Positions 8,044 to 14,690 of a stretch of DNA of 19,493 nucleotides are shown here, piece after piece. The first letter of the stretch is position 1. Each line of letters begins with the position of its first letter. A program made the translations under genes and the position numbers. The notes under the pieces were generated by a model, which was not told where the DNA came from, searched no databases, and saw nothing but the letters and a program-made list of their open reading frames with translations. The stretch is from an uncultured bacterium (GTDB taxonomy: Bacteria > Actinomycetota > Coriobacteriia > Coriobacteriales > Coriobacteriaceae), in assembly GCA_905214615.1 (NCBI GenBank), contig CAJMMX010000049.1:1-19493 (forward strand), read 5' to 3'.

Positions 8044-9078
8044 TCACTCGATGCCGTACAGGCGCTGTGCCGTGCCGCCAAGCATAAGGTCCTTGTCCGT
8101 ATCACTTAAATCTGTAGCGCGGACGCAGGCGACACCCTCTGTTAGCCACTCGCGTTTAACGGGATAACTCGTACCAAAGACAATATGGTCTGCACCAAGG
8201 ACTTCAACCGCACAGGCAAGAAGCGTCTCGCCCCAGGGCTGAGCATGGGACATGTCGAAATAAACGTTGTTCTCAAGACGCTTGGAGACCGTCTCGGTAT
8301 CGGTCTGGAAGCGACCCGAGGCATCTGGACGCTTGGGACCGTGCGGCAGCAGCATCTCCTTAAACGCAAAATAAGCGCCACCGAGCATGGAGTGGACCAT
8401 CTTGACGTCGGGATAACGCTCGAAGAAGTCGCTGAAGATTTCACGACCGATCACCGTGGTCTGGTCGACGCAACGGCCGTAGGAGCGACGCAGGTTGTCG
8501 TATGCGAGCAGCGACGTATGCTCGACCGGTACGGGCACATGGTGCACGTAAACGGTGACGCTGCGTTCGTTCAGTCGCTCAAAAAAGCCCGAAAAGATCG
8601 GATCGTCAAGATAGCGCTTGCCGTAGTGGGCGCAGAGTTGCACGCCCGCGAAACCCTCGTCGAGCCTGCGATCGAGTTCCTCAAGGTTCGCCTCGGTGCC
8701 AAAGGGAGGCACGGCGACAAGCGGTATCAAGCGACCGTTCGACGCTTTTGCGTCAGCGGCCATACCGTCGTTGAAGCGCCGGCACATCTCGAGTGACATC
8801 CACTCATGGCAGCCGGGGAGTTTGAGAATCGCTTTATCGACCCCCGCCTCGTCCATGTCTGCCAGACGCTTCTCAAGGGTGTAGTCTCCCTCGATATAGT
8901 TAAGGCCCGGGAAGCCAGCGGGCTTTTCGATCACAATCTGTCGCTTGCCCGTGGGGCTTACGGTCAGATAGCCCTCGGTGTCGTAAGCGCGGGGCACCTC
9001 GGCCAAAAACTGTTCACAGAGTGTCTCGTCATGGAAGATGCGCTCGTCAAACCAGTAGGAATTTGCATCGATAATCAT
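8044..9078 (-). CDS. Amidohydrolase-fold protein (ACMSD/PF04909 type) with altered metal-site motifs
   Basis: A 344-residue TIM-barrel protein of the amidohydrolase-2 group (decarboxylases and hydrolases such as ACMSD). Family signs are the N-terminal beta-strand MIIDA, the paired His179/His180 in VYVHHVP, VHSMLGG (His229), and the closing LGGTAQRLYGI. Two usual metal-site motifs are changed. The HxH after the first strand is NSYWF, and the Asp of FGSDYP is Ser304 in FGTSYP. It may be a metal-independent or non-classical enzyme, or a binding protein. I start it at the ATG at 9078 because homology begins there; its ribosome site (AGGCGG about 8-13 bases upstream) is weak. The open frame extends 42 codons upstream but would cover the promoter. 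It is the first gene of the operon. Confidence 0.75.
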   Translation of the reverse strand: MIIDANSYWFDERIFHDETLCEQFLAEVPRAYDTEGYLTVSPTGKRQIVIEKPAGFPGLNYIEGDYTLEKRLADMDEAGVDKAILKLPGCHEWMSLEMCRRFNDGMAADAKASNGRLIPLVAVPPFGTEANLEELDRRLDEGFAGVQLCAHYGKRYLDDPIFSGFFERLNERSVTVYVHHVPVPVEHTSLLAYDNLRRSYGRCVDQTTVIGREIFSDFFERYPDVKMVHSMLGGAYFAFKEMLLPHGPKRPDASGRFQTDTETVSKRLENNVYFDMSHAQPWGETLLACAVEVLGADHIVFGTSYPVKREWLTEGVACVRATDLSDTDKDLMLGGTAQRLYGIE

Positions 9079-9110
9079 TGGTGGGGACCGCCTTTCATCT
9101 TGTCGAGAAC

Positions 9111-9140
9111 ATTCTAAAAAAGCGGACACACGGACATCAA
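9111..9140 (-). promoter_or_regulatory. Sigma-70-type promoter of the catabolic operon
   Basis: Read on the minus strand, TTGATG (9140-9135) and TAGAAT (9116-9111) are separated by 18 bases. Each differs from consensus at one or two positions. The predicted transcription start, near 9104, leaves a leader of about 26 bases before the amidohydrolase ATG at 9078. Confidence 0.6.
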
Positions 9141-9155
9141 TTCCAGTTGAAGCAC

Positions 9156-9180
9156 ACTGTATTCCATTTTGGAATACAGT
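9156..9180. promoter_or_regulatory. Perfect palindromic operator upstream of the catabolic operon
   Basis: Arms ACTGTATTCCA (9156-9166) and TGGAATACAGT (9170-9180) are exact reverse complements around a TTT spacer. There is no U-tail and no gene end close by, so a protein-binding site is more likely than a terminator. Its centre (9168) is about 64 bases upstream of the predicted transcription start, typical for an activator. A further ATTCCA half-site lies at 9140-9145, 21 bp (two helical turns) from the matching half at 9161-9166, and touches the -35 element. The binding protein is not identifiable. Confidence 0.65.
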
Positions 9181-9248
9181 TTTCCGTTCACACGCGAACC
9201 CCACTCACCCAAACGATCGAGACGCCGACAACGCGAGCTTTAACAGAA

Positions 9249-9283
9249 AACGGGCGACCCGAATCTGTTACGGGCCGCCCGTT
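9249..9283 (-). terminator. Intrinsic terminator after the HTH-aminotransferase gene
   Basis: AACGGGCG (9249-9256) pairs with CGCCCGTT (9276-9283), with a further CCCG/CGGG pairing inside after one mismatch and a 9-base loop. On the minus strand the hairpin is followed by TTTTCTGTT. It begins about 23 bases after the stop codon at 9306. Confidence 0.8.
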
Positions 9284-9305
9284 AAATGACAGACTATCTC
9301 TGTCG

Positions 9306-10826
9306 TTATGATTGACGGTAATGGTCAAAGAAATCGGCAAGATCTTCGAGGGACTCTTTGAGCACTTCCATGCGCGGCAGGTACACGATACGGAAGTGGT
9401 CGGGCTCAGCCCAGTTAAAGCCGCCGCCGCGCGTGATCAGGATCTTCTTCTCGTGCAGCAGGTCAAGGGCGAACTGCTCGTCATCGGTGATGTTGAACTT
9501 CTTCACATCCATCTTGGGGAAGATGTAGAACGCCGCGCGCGGCTTAACCACCGAGATGCCGTCGATCTTGTTGAGTGCCTCATACACAAAGTTGCGCTGC
9601 TCGTAGACACGGCCGCCGGGACGGATGTAGTCGTTGACGGACTGGTGTCCACCGAGTGCCGTCTGGACGATTGACTGAGCCGGCACGTTGGAGCACAGGC
9701 GCATGTTCGAGAGCATGTTGATGCCCATAATAAAGTCGCTCATGCAGCGCTGGTTGCCCGAAAGCACCATCCAGCCAATACGATAGCCCGCAATCATGTG
9801 CGACTTGGAAAGGCCGCTAAAGGTGACGCAGGGCAGGTCGGGAGCGAGCGAGGCAATCGAGACGTGCTCGTAGCCGTCCATGCACAGGCGGTCGTAGATC
9901 TCATCAGCAAAGATCATCAGCTGATGCCTGCGTGCAACCTCGACGATACCCTCGAGCACCTCGCGCGGATAGACGGAACCCGTGGGGTTGTTGGGGTTGA
10001 TAATGACGAGGGCCTTGGTCGCGCTCGTGATCTTGGACTCCATATCCTCCAGATCGGGATACCAATCCGCTTGCTCATCACACAGATAGTGAACGGGATG
10101 ACCGCCGGCAAGGGTTGCGCACGCCGTCCAGAGCGGATAGTCGGGGCTGGGGATCAGAATCTCGTCGCCATTGTCGAGCAGTGCGTTCATCGAAAGCTGA
10201 ATGAGTTCGGACACGCCGTTGCCCGTGTAGATGTGCTCCATCTGAACATTGGGCAGGCCCTTGATCTGCGAGTACTGCATGATCGCCTTGCGCGCGGAGA
10301 ACAGTCCGCGCGAGTTGGAATAGCCTTCGCAGTCGGGCAGCTGCTGGCGCATATCCTTAATGACCTCATCGGGCGTGCGAAAACCAAAGGGCGCAGGGTT
10401 GCCGATGTTGAGCTTGAGGATGCGCTCGCCTTCGTCCTCCATACGGGCGGCTTCATCGACGACGGGGCCGCGGACGTCGTAGAGGACGTTGTCGAGTTTG
10501 GTGGATTTAGAAAAAGTACGCATGGGGACGCTCCTTGCAATTTGGGCTGAGGGATTGAGTTCGGGCTTGGAAACGTTGCGGGGCGATGATGTCTCGCCTT
10601 GATCGGCGTCACCGGCGAGCAGCCAGGTAACATCGACCTCCAAAATACGGGCGAGCAGCTCTGCCACATCACGCCGCGGGATCGTCTTGCCGCTCACATA
10701 TTGGCTCATCTGACTCTTGCCGAGTTTTTTGCCGAGCATCTCCGATGCGCGGATCACGTCCGACTGGCGAACGTCGCGATCGGACATAGCCTGTCGCAGG
10801 CGATCGCTAAACGTCTCTTGGGCCAC
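9306..10826 (-). CDS. alaA: XRE helix-turn-helix / AlaA-type aminotransferase fusion
   Basis: A 506-residue fusion. Residues about 5-72 form a Cro/C1 (XRE) helix-turn-helix (RLRQAMSDRDVRQSD, then KSQMSQYVSGKTIPRRD). After a roughly 30-residue linker, residues 102-506 match E. coli AlaA over its whole length; AlaA is a PLP enzyme that makes alanine from pyruvate and glutamate. Visible residues include INPNNPTG (276-283), FADEIYD (306-312), Lys341 in GLSK as the Schiff-base lysine, and Arg479 in HFRIVYLP for the substrate carboxylate. The enzyme therefore looks catalytically intact. The start is the GTG at 10826 with AAGGAGGT (10838-10831); the ATG 17 codons upstream lies inside the operator region. 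A second ribosome site and ATG at 10523 could also yield the enzyme alone. The design recalls MocR regulators but with a different HTH class. Autoregulation through the upstream repeats is inferred. Confidence 0.88.
   Translation of the reverse strand: MAQETFSDRLRQAMSDRDVRQSDVIRASEMLGKKLGKSQMSQYVSGKTIPRRDVAELLARILEVDVTWLLAGDADQGETSSPRNVSKPELNPSAQIARSVPMRTFSKSTKLDNVLYDVRGPVVDEAARMEDEGERILKLNIGNPAPFGFRTPDEVIKDMRQQLPDCEGYSNSRGLFSARKAIMQYSQIKGLPNVQMEHIYTGNGVSELIQLSMNALLDNGDEILIPSPDYPLWTACATLAGGHPVHYLCDEQADWYPDLEDMESKITSATKALVIINPNNPTGSVYPREVLEGIVEVARRHQLMIFADEIYDRLCMDGYEHVSIASLAPDLPCVTFSGLSKSHMIAGYRIGWMVLSGNQRCMSDFIMGINMLSNMRLCSNVPAQSIVQTALGGHQSVNDYIRPGGRVYEQRNFVYEALNKIDGISVVKPRAAFYIFPKMDVKKFNITDDEQFALDLLHEKKILITRGGGFNWAEPDHFRIVYLPRMEVLKESLEDLADFFDHYRQS
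10521..10536 (-). promoter_or_regulatory. Internal ribosome site and ATG for stand-alone AlaA
   Basis: Within the fusion gene, AAGGAG (10536-10531) is followed after 7 bases by an in-frame ATG (10523-10521). The protein from here starts MRTFSKSTKLDN, aligning with the natural N-terminus of E. coli AlaA (MSPIEKSSKLEN, from memory), and would be 405 residues, the same length. The site may be functional or a relic of two formerly separate genes. Confidence 0.6.
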
Positions 10827-10847
10827 AGGAACCTCCTTGCTGGCAAA

Positions 10848-10929
10848 GTTCAATTTATAGAACACGAATTGAACCAAGGTTCAATTTAGCAAGCAGTATA
10901 GCGCCGTGCTCTTTCGAAAAGTTCAATTT
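10848..10929. promoter_or_regulatory. Phased AAATTGAAC operator array upstream of the HTH-aminotransferase
   Basis: GTTCAATTT occurs on the plus strand at 10848-10856, 10879-10887 and 10921-10929, with steps of 31 and 42 bp, close to three and four helical turns. An inverted copy at 10867-10875 forms with the middle one a perfect palindrome, AATTGAACC-AA-GGTTCAATT (10867-10886). The array lies directly before the gene's ribosome site. A -10-like TATACT (minus strand) lies at 10900-10895. This fits cooperative binding by an HTH protein, probably the downstream gene product. Confidence 0.65.
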
Positions 10930-10989
10930 CAATAATAAAGCGAACCACACCTCGAGATTTATCCCAAAGCGACAACGGTATGCGCTCGC

Positions 10990-11847
10990 CTAGAGATATT
11001 CGAGAAAACGAGCGGCGGCAAGCGAAACGTCGGCCGTTCGATATATGGCGTTAATCTGCCGATGGGGACGTCCCTCGAGCGGACGAATGGCGACATTGAA
11101 CTGGCAGCGCCGCAAGATGAGCGCCGGAAGGATGCTCACGCCCAAGCCGTCCTCGACCATGGCCATAATCGCATAGTCATCCCAGGTCGACAGTTTTGAG
11201 CGCACCGTCAGCCCCGCCCGACGGAACAGCGGCGTAATCTCGTCATCGGTGCCGCGTTCCAGCAGAATAAACTGCTCGTTGGCCAAGTCGGCAAGCGAGA
11301 CGGCCCCCTCACTAGCAAGCAGAGAGTCTGTCGGCACCACCGCCATCAACTCGTCGCGCACCAAAGATCGCGATGTCATGCCATTTTCTCGGGACTCATG
11401 CGGGATAAAGCCCAGATCGCAGCGGCCCTGCGCCACCCATTGTTCAATCTCTGAATAGTCGCCCATCAGTAACTCGTAATCGACGTCTGGATAATCGGCG
11501 CGAAAACGCGCGATCACCGGCGGCAGCACGTGGGTCGCCACGCTCGAAAACGTACCGATGCAGATTTTGCCACGCATGAGCCCACGCATCTCATCCACAC
11601 GCCGCTGCAAGCGAATGAATTCCTCGCAGAGCGCCTCGACAGCCGGCATGACCTGCCGCCCGTCGGCAGAAAGCGTCACGCCCTCGCGGCTGCGGTCGAG
11701 CACCTTAAAGCCCCAGTCGGCCTCGAGGTCGGCCACCATGCGGCTCACGCCCGATTGCGAATAGCTCAGGCGCTCTGCAGCACGCGTAAAGCTGCCGGCA
11801 CGCACCGTCTCGAGCAGCACTTGCATCTTTTGGATATTGGTCTCCAC
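10990..11847 (-). CDS. LysR-family regulator, divergent from EamA transporter
   Basis: A LysR-type regulator of 285 residues if started at the GTG at 11847. That start leaves the usual 20 residues before GSFTRAAERL and has a G-rich ribosome site (GGGGGGTG) just upstream. An ATG at 11895 exists, but it lies inside a perfect TATAAT -10 element (minus strand, 11899-11894). The helix-turn-helix covers about residues 17-45 (SYSQSGVSRMVADLE), and the effector-binding domain the rest (about 75-284). It is divergent from the EamA gene with a shared palindromic control region, so it probably regulates that transporter and itself. The segment QGRCDLGFIPH of this protein recurs as a relic after the EamA gene. 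The effector is unknown. Confidence 0.88.
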   Translation of the reverse strand: METNIQKMQVLLETVRAGSFTRAAERLSYSQSGVSRMVADLEADWGFKVLDRSREGVTLSADGRQVMPAVEALCEEFIRLQRRVDEMRGLMRGKICIGTFSSVATHVLPPVIARFRADYPDVDYELLMGDYSEIEQWVAQGRCDLGFIPHESRENGMTSRSLVRDELMAVVPTDSLLASEGAVSLADLANEQFILLERGTDDEITPLFRRAGLTVRSKLSTWDDYAIMAMVEDGLGVSILPALILRRCQFNVAIRPLEGRPHRQINAIYRTADVSLAAARFLEYL

Positions 11848-11920
11848 GGTACACCCCCCACCCTTGCATGAGTTTTTGTCATGTTTTCCATGCATTATAT
11901 TCGCTTTTCTTCTAAAGCCA

Positions 11921-11943
11921 GTTCACCCATAGTGAACATGTTC
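11921..11943. promoter_or_regulatory. LysR-type operator between lysR and eamA
   Basis: GTTCAC (11921-11926) and GTGAAC (11932-11937) form an inverted repeat with 5 bases between. The second arm overlaps a further 10-bp palindrome, GAACATGTTC (11934-11943). This gives three alternating GTTC/GAAC half-sites between divergent genes. Such paired sites are typical for LysR proteins controlling a divergent partner. Confidence 0.6.
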
Positions 11944-11966
11944 GGATATATAGGGGATGTCAGCGC

Positions 11967-12878
11967 ATGAACAACGGACTGTTTACGTACTTAGCAGCAT
12001 TGCTATTGTTTGGCTCCAATGGCATCATCGCCGCTGCCATCGCGCTGCCGAGCTCCGATATCGTGCTCCTGCGCACGTTTTTGGGCGCTCTCACCCTTGC
12101 CGCCATCCTCTTCATAACCAAGCGCCATAACCTGCAGGCTCCGTCTCGCCCCCGTGAGGCCGCAGCGCTCATCGTCTCGGGCGCCGCGCTGGGCGCCAGC
12201 TGGATTTTCCTGTTCCGCGCCTATCAGACGATCGGTGTTGGCATCTCCTCGCTGTTGTATTACTGCGGCCCCATCATCGTTATGGCCCTCTCCCCGCTCA
12301 TTTTTGGCGAAAAGCTGACCGGCGGCAAAATCGCCGGGTTTATCGCCGTTGCCTGCGGCGCCTTTCTCATTGCGGCACAAGGTCTAGGCGGCAATATGCC
12401 CATTGCGGGTATCGCTTGCGGCATCGCCTCGGCCTTCTGCTACGCGTTGATGGTCATCGCTAGCAAGGGTGCGCCACACGTCGAAGGCCTCGAAAACTCC
12501 GCGCTCCAGGTGAGCGCCGCCTTTATGACCGCGCTGGTCCTTACGCTCCTCACGCAGGGCGCCCCCTCGTTCCTCTCCCCCAGCATTGCCGCCGGCATCG
12601 ATTGGCGCGCCGTCGCCATGCTCGGCGTCGTCAACACCGGCATCGGCTGCCTGCTCTACTTTAGTGCTGTCGCCAAGCTGCCCGTGCAGACCGTCGCGGT
12701 TGTCGGCTACCTCGAGCCGCTTTCGGCAGTCGTGTTCTCCGCCGTCCTTTTGGGCGAGACCATGACGCCAATCCGCCTCATGGGCGCCGCGCTCATCATC
12801 GGCGGCGCGGTCTTTTGCGAACTCGCCGGCAAACGCGCAAGCACCAAGGCCGGTATCGCCCAGGCAGCACGCGCTTAA
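11967..12878 (+). CDS. EamA/DMT-family transporter (10 TM)
   Basis: Inner-membrane transporter of the drug/metabolite superfamily, 303 residues. The protein is two repeated EamA halves (about residues 5-140 and 148-290) with about 10 membrane helices. Family signs are the YLAALLLFGSNGIIA start, LLRTFLGALTL, SSLLYYCGPIIVMALSPLIFGEKL (residues 92-115) at the end of half one, and VGYLEPLSAVVFSAVLLGE (residues 250-268) at the end of half two. Members export amino acids, nucleosides or other metabolites. The start ATG at 11967 has AGGGG about 10 bases upstream. Divergence from the LysR gene suggests regulated export of a metabolite sensed by that regulator. The substrate is unknown. Confidence 0.9.
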   Translation: MNNGLFTYLAALLLFGSNGIIAAAIALPSSDIVLLRTFLGALTLAAILFITKRHNLQAPSRPREAAALIVSGAALGASWIFLFRAYQTIGVGISSLLYYCGPIIVMALSPLIFGEKLTGGKIAGFIAVACGAFLIAAQGLGGNMPIAGIACGIASAFCYALMVIASKGAPHVEGLENSALQVSAAFMTALVLTLLTQGAPSFLSPSIAAGIDWRAVAMLGVVNTGIGCLLYFSAVAKLPVQTVAVVGYLEPLSAVVFSAVLLGETMTPIRLMGAALIIGGAVFCELAGKRASTKAGIAQAARA

Positions 12879-12880
12879 GG

Positions 12881-12935
12881 GACATTTTCTCGGGGCGCAT
12901 GCGGGATAAAGCCCAGGTCGCAGCGCCCCTGCACC
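12881..12935 (-). pseudogene. Relic of a lysR-like gene
   Basis: This stretch matches 11380-11434, inside the neighbouring lysR gene, at 49 of 55 positions without gaps and in the same orientation. Translated on the minus strand it gives VQGRCDLGFIPHAPRENV, against AQGRCDLGFIPHESRENG in the regulator. There is no start codon or remaining gene around it. It starts two bases after the eamA stop. It is most likely a leftover of a paralogous or duplicated lysR. Confidence 0.75.
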
Positions 12936-12957
12936 TCACAGGAGATGCAGGGGCGCT
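12922..12957 (+). terminator. Intrinsic terminator after eamA
   Basis: AGCGCCCCTGCA (12922-12933) pairs perfectly with TGCAGGGGCGCT (12946-12957), a 12-bp stem with a 12-base loop and a short TTT at its foot. The left arm lies in the lysR-like relic. The converging bile salt hydrolase gene ends at 12981, so the hairpin may serve both sides, though neither U-tail is long. Confidence 0.7.
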
Positions 12958-12980
12958 TTGCACTGCAGTAAAGCTATGGG

Positions 12981-13946
12981 CTACGAACGACGCGGCTCGG
13001 GAACCACGAGCCTATCGGGGCTCGCGCCCTCGGCATCCATCAGGCTCACGTAACGAATCGACGGATCCCCATACATCGCGTAGTAATAATTGCCCGTGCG
13101 CGCGCTAAAGCATCCGGTATAGATAGTCTTCTCGAACTTGCCATCGCCCATCCTGGACGCCCCCTCAATCATCACCACGCCCTCGAGCGAGCGGAACATG
13201 CGAACGACGTTTTCGGTCTCGCTCTCCTTTTGCGGGTAATTGGCATTGAGGTACGCCGCCTTTACAAAACGGCTCGGCGAATAGCAATCGCCCGGAATGC
13301 CGCGCATGCCGGCACCGGCTCCATAGGGCTTAAGCTCGGCGCCACGCCATGTCGCCGTCTGCGGAAAATCGCTTGTGGCGGTGATATAGGTGCGCAGGTT
13401 TTCCATGTGCCACGGGAAGGTCGGCTGGTTGGCAAGGGTGTCGACCGGATCGTCGTATACATGCAGGCCGTCAGCCATCATCTCGACCACGATGCTGCGC
13501 TGGCTGTCGCCGATAATCCAATGGAGCAGCGACACGCCCAGCCCCTCTCCGGCAGATTTGGCGACAATCACCGTGTCGCGCAGCGCGGCCTCGACCTCAT
13601 CGACCGTCGAGAACGTCGCTGCCACCCACAGGGGAAACTCATAGGCCGCGATATTGTTCTTGCCGTCGACAGGGCCCTCGGCATACTCGGCATAGCCGGG
13701 AAAGTTGAGCCCCGCCACAGCCAGACCCGCATCGTTACCACAGTCGAAAAACATGGGATAGTTCTTGTAATCGATGCACATGCCGATTACCGCGTGTGCC
13801 GCCGACGCATCGTCGATAAACGAATACGGAATGTGGAACCCGCGCGGCATCACGCGAACCTGTTGGCCGTAGTCAAAGCTCCAGTCGAGGTTGCGGCCCA
13901 GATACATGTGGCCAGAATTATCGGTAAATCGAATGCTCGTGCACAT
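12981..13946 (-). CDS. bsh: Bile salt hydrolase / choloylglycine hydrolase
   Basis: Ntn-hydrolase of 321 residues that cleaves the amide bond of glycine- or taurine-conjugated bile acids. The ATG at 13946 with AGGAGG four bases upstream places the nucleophile as Cys2, exposed when Met is removed. The open frame extends 21 codons upstream, but such an extension would bury Cys2. The conserved set is present: Arg18 and Asp21 (GRNLDW), Asn81 in GLAVAGLNFPG, Asn173 in LANQPTFPWH, and Arg226 in SPSRF. Length and motifs fit bile salt hydrolases better than penicillin V acylases, but the latter cannot be excluded. There is no signal peptide, so it is cytoplasmic. It is probably transcribed alone: a terminator lies about 57 bases upstream of its start and a converging gene ends on its other side. 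This supports a gut habitat. Confidence 0.9.
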   Translation of the reverse strand: MCTSIRFTDNSGHMYLGRNLDWSFDYGQQVRVMPRGFHIPYSFIDDASAAHAVIGMCIDYKNYPMFFDCGNDAGLAVAGLNFPGYAEYAEGPVDGKNNIAAYEFPLWVAATFSTVDEVEAALRDTVIVAKSAGEGLGVSLLHWIIGDSQRSIVVEMMADGLHVYDDPVDTLANQPTFPWHMENLRTYITATSDFPQTATWRGAELKPYGAGAGMRGIPGDCYSPSRFVKAAYLNANYPQKESETENVVRMFRSLEGVVMIEGASRMGDGKFEKTIYTGCFSARTGNYYYAMYGDPSIRYVSLMDAEGASPDRLVVPEPRRS

Positions 13947-14002
13947 AGCACCTCCTAGCTTTACGGTCCTGCTAAGGTTATTGTCACCAAACAAAAAGGC
14001 GC

Positions 14003-14043
14003 TAAACACAAAAGCCCGGACATGACAACAATGTCACGCCCGG
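14003..14043 (-). terminator. Intrinsic terminator after deformylase-like gene B
   Basis: On the minus strand a 12-bp stem forms from 14043-14032 (CCGGGCGTGACA) and 14027-14016 (TGTCATGTCCGG), including two G-U pairs, around a TTGT loop. It is followed by GCTTTTGTGTTT. It separates the deformylase-like gene from the bile salt hydrolase gene. Confidence 0.75.
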
Positions 14044-14077
14044 ACCAAAAGAGACGAAGTGCGGTGCTTTGGTCCCC

Positions 14078-14497
14078 TTAGACCAACTTTCCAAGACAGT
14101 GGTCGATCATATGCTGGACCATCTGCGCCTCGAAGCCCACAAAGTCCTGCTTGCGCTCGCGCATCTTGCCATCGACGATCTGGTCAAAGGCAACCTTGCA
14201 CTTGATATAGCGCGTGGACTTGGTGACCTCCTCGTGCGTCAGGCAGCTCTCCTCCATCTTGCTGGCGCCCAGGCCAAACACCAGACGGGGGTTGTAGAGC
14301 ACGTGGGGCTCGCCGGCGTCGTCCAGGTAGACGCAGACCTTCTTGGTAACGCCGATCTGGTTGGCGGCCAAGCAGCCGGCATCATCGAGCGACTTGATGG
14401 TATCGATCAGGTCCTGAGCAACCGACTCGTCCTCGACGGTCGCAACCTCGCAACGCTGGGACAGGATAGCCTCGTCGTGGCAAAGCTCTTTAATCAT
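14078..14497 (-). CDS. Peptide-deformylase-like protein B (catalytic Glu replaced by Met)
   Basis: A 139-residue relative of peptide deformylase. Motif I is GCLAANQIG (41-49), keeping Gln47. Motif II is ESCLT (83-87), keeping the metal ligand Cys85 but not the usual Gly. Motif III is QHMIDH (128-133), keeping both His ligands while the catalytic Glu of HExxH is Met130. I read this directly as CAT ATG ATC GAC CAC on the minus strand. Metal binding should survive, but loss of the general base predicts little classical activity. I chose the second ATG (14497) over one four codons upstream because GGAGGA sits correctly before it. The gene has its own terminator and is divergent from a purine permease. 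It shares the short format and the MIK start with deformylase-like protein A in this window, so the two are probably old paralogues. Function unknown. Confidence 0.82.
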   Translation of the reverse strand: MIKELCHDEAILSQRCEVATVEDESVAQDLIDTIKSLDDAGCLAANQIGVTKKVCVYLDDAGEPHVLYNPRLVFGLGASKMEESCLTHEEVTKSTRYIKCKVAFDQIVDGKMRERKQDFVGFEAQMVQHMIDHCLGKLV

Positions 14498-14690
14498 ACG
14501 TTCCTCCATAGGGGTCGTTGTAACCGCTTAAGTATACGGTACCCACACATTTTCATGCGATAAATACCGTCCGTCTGTTACAAAGCGCCGAACATCAACA
14601 TGCGAGGAACAGCAAGGTTGTAAAGGCGATATAGTAAATGAGTTCGTGTCAATCGGCCTAAACTCGGGGCCGAACAAGGAAAGGGTATGC

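Noticed and set aside
14042..14075. GGACCAAA/TTTGGTCC inverted repeat as the main terminator of deformylase-like gene B
   Set aside because: It has an 18-base loop and no U-tail, and the left arm overlaps the better hairpin at 14016-14043, which is followed by a U-rich tract.
14510..14690. Purine riboswitch before the permease
   Set aside because: I could not find the conserved junction sequences or the expected three-stem arrangement; the region shows only weak inverted repeats and a -10-like word.
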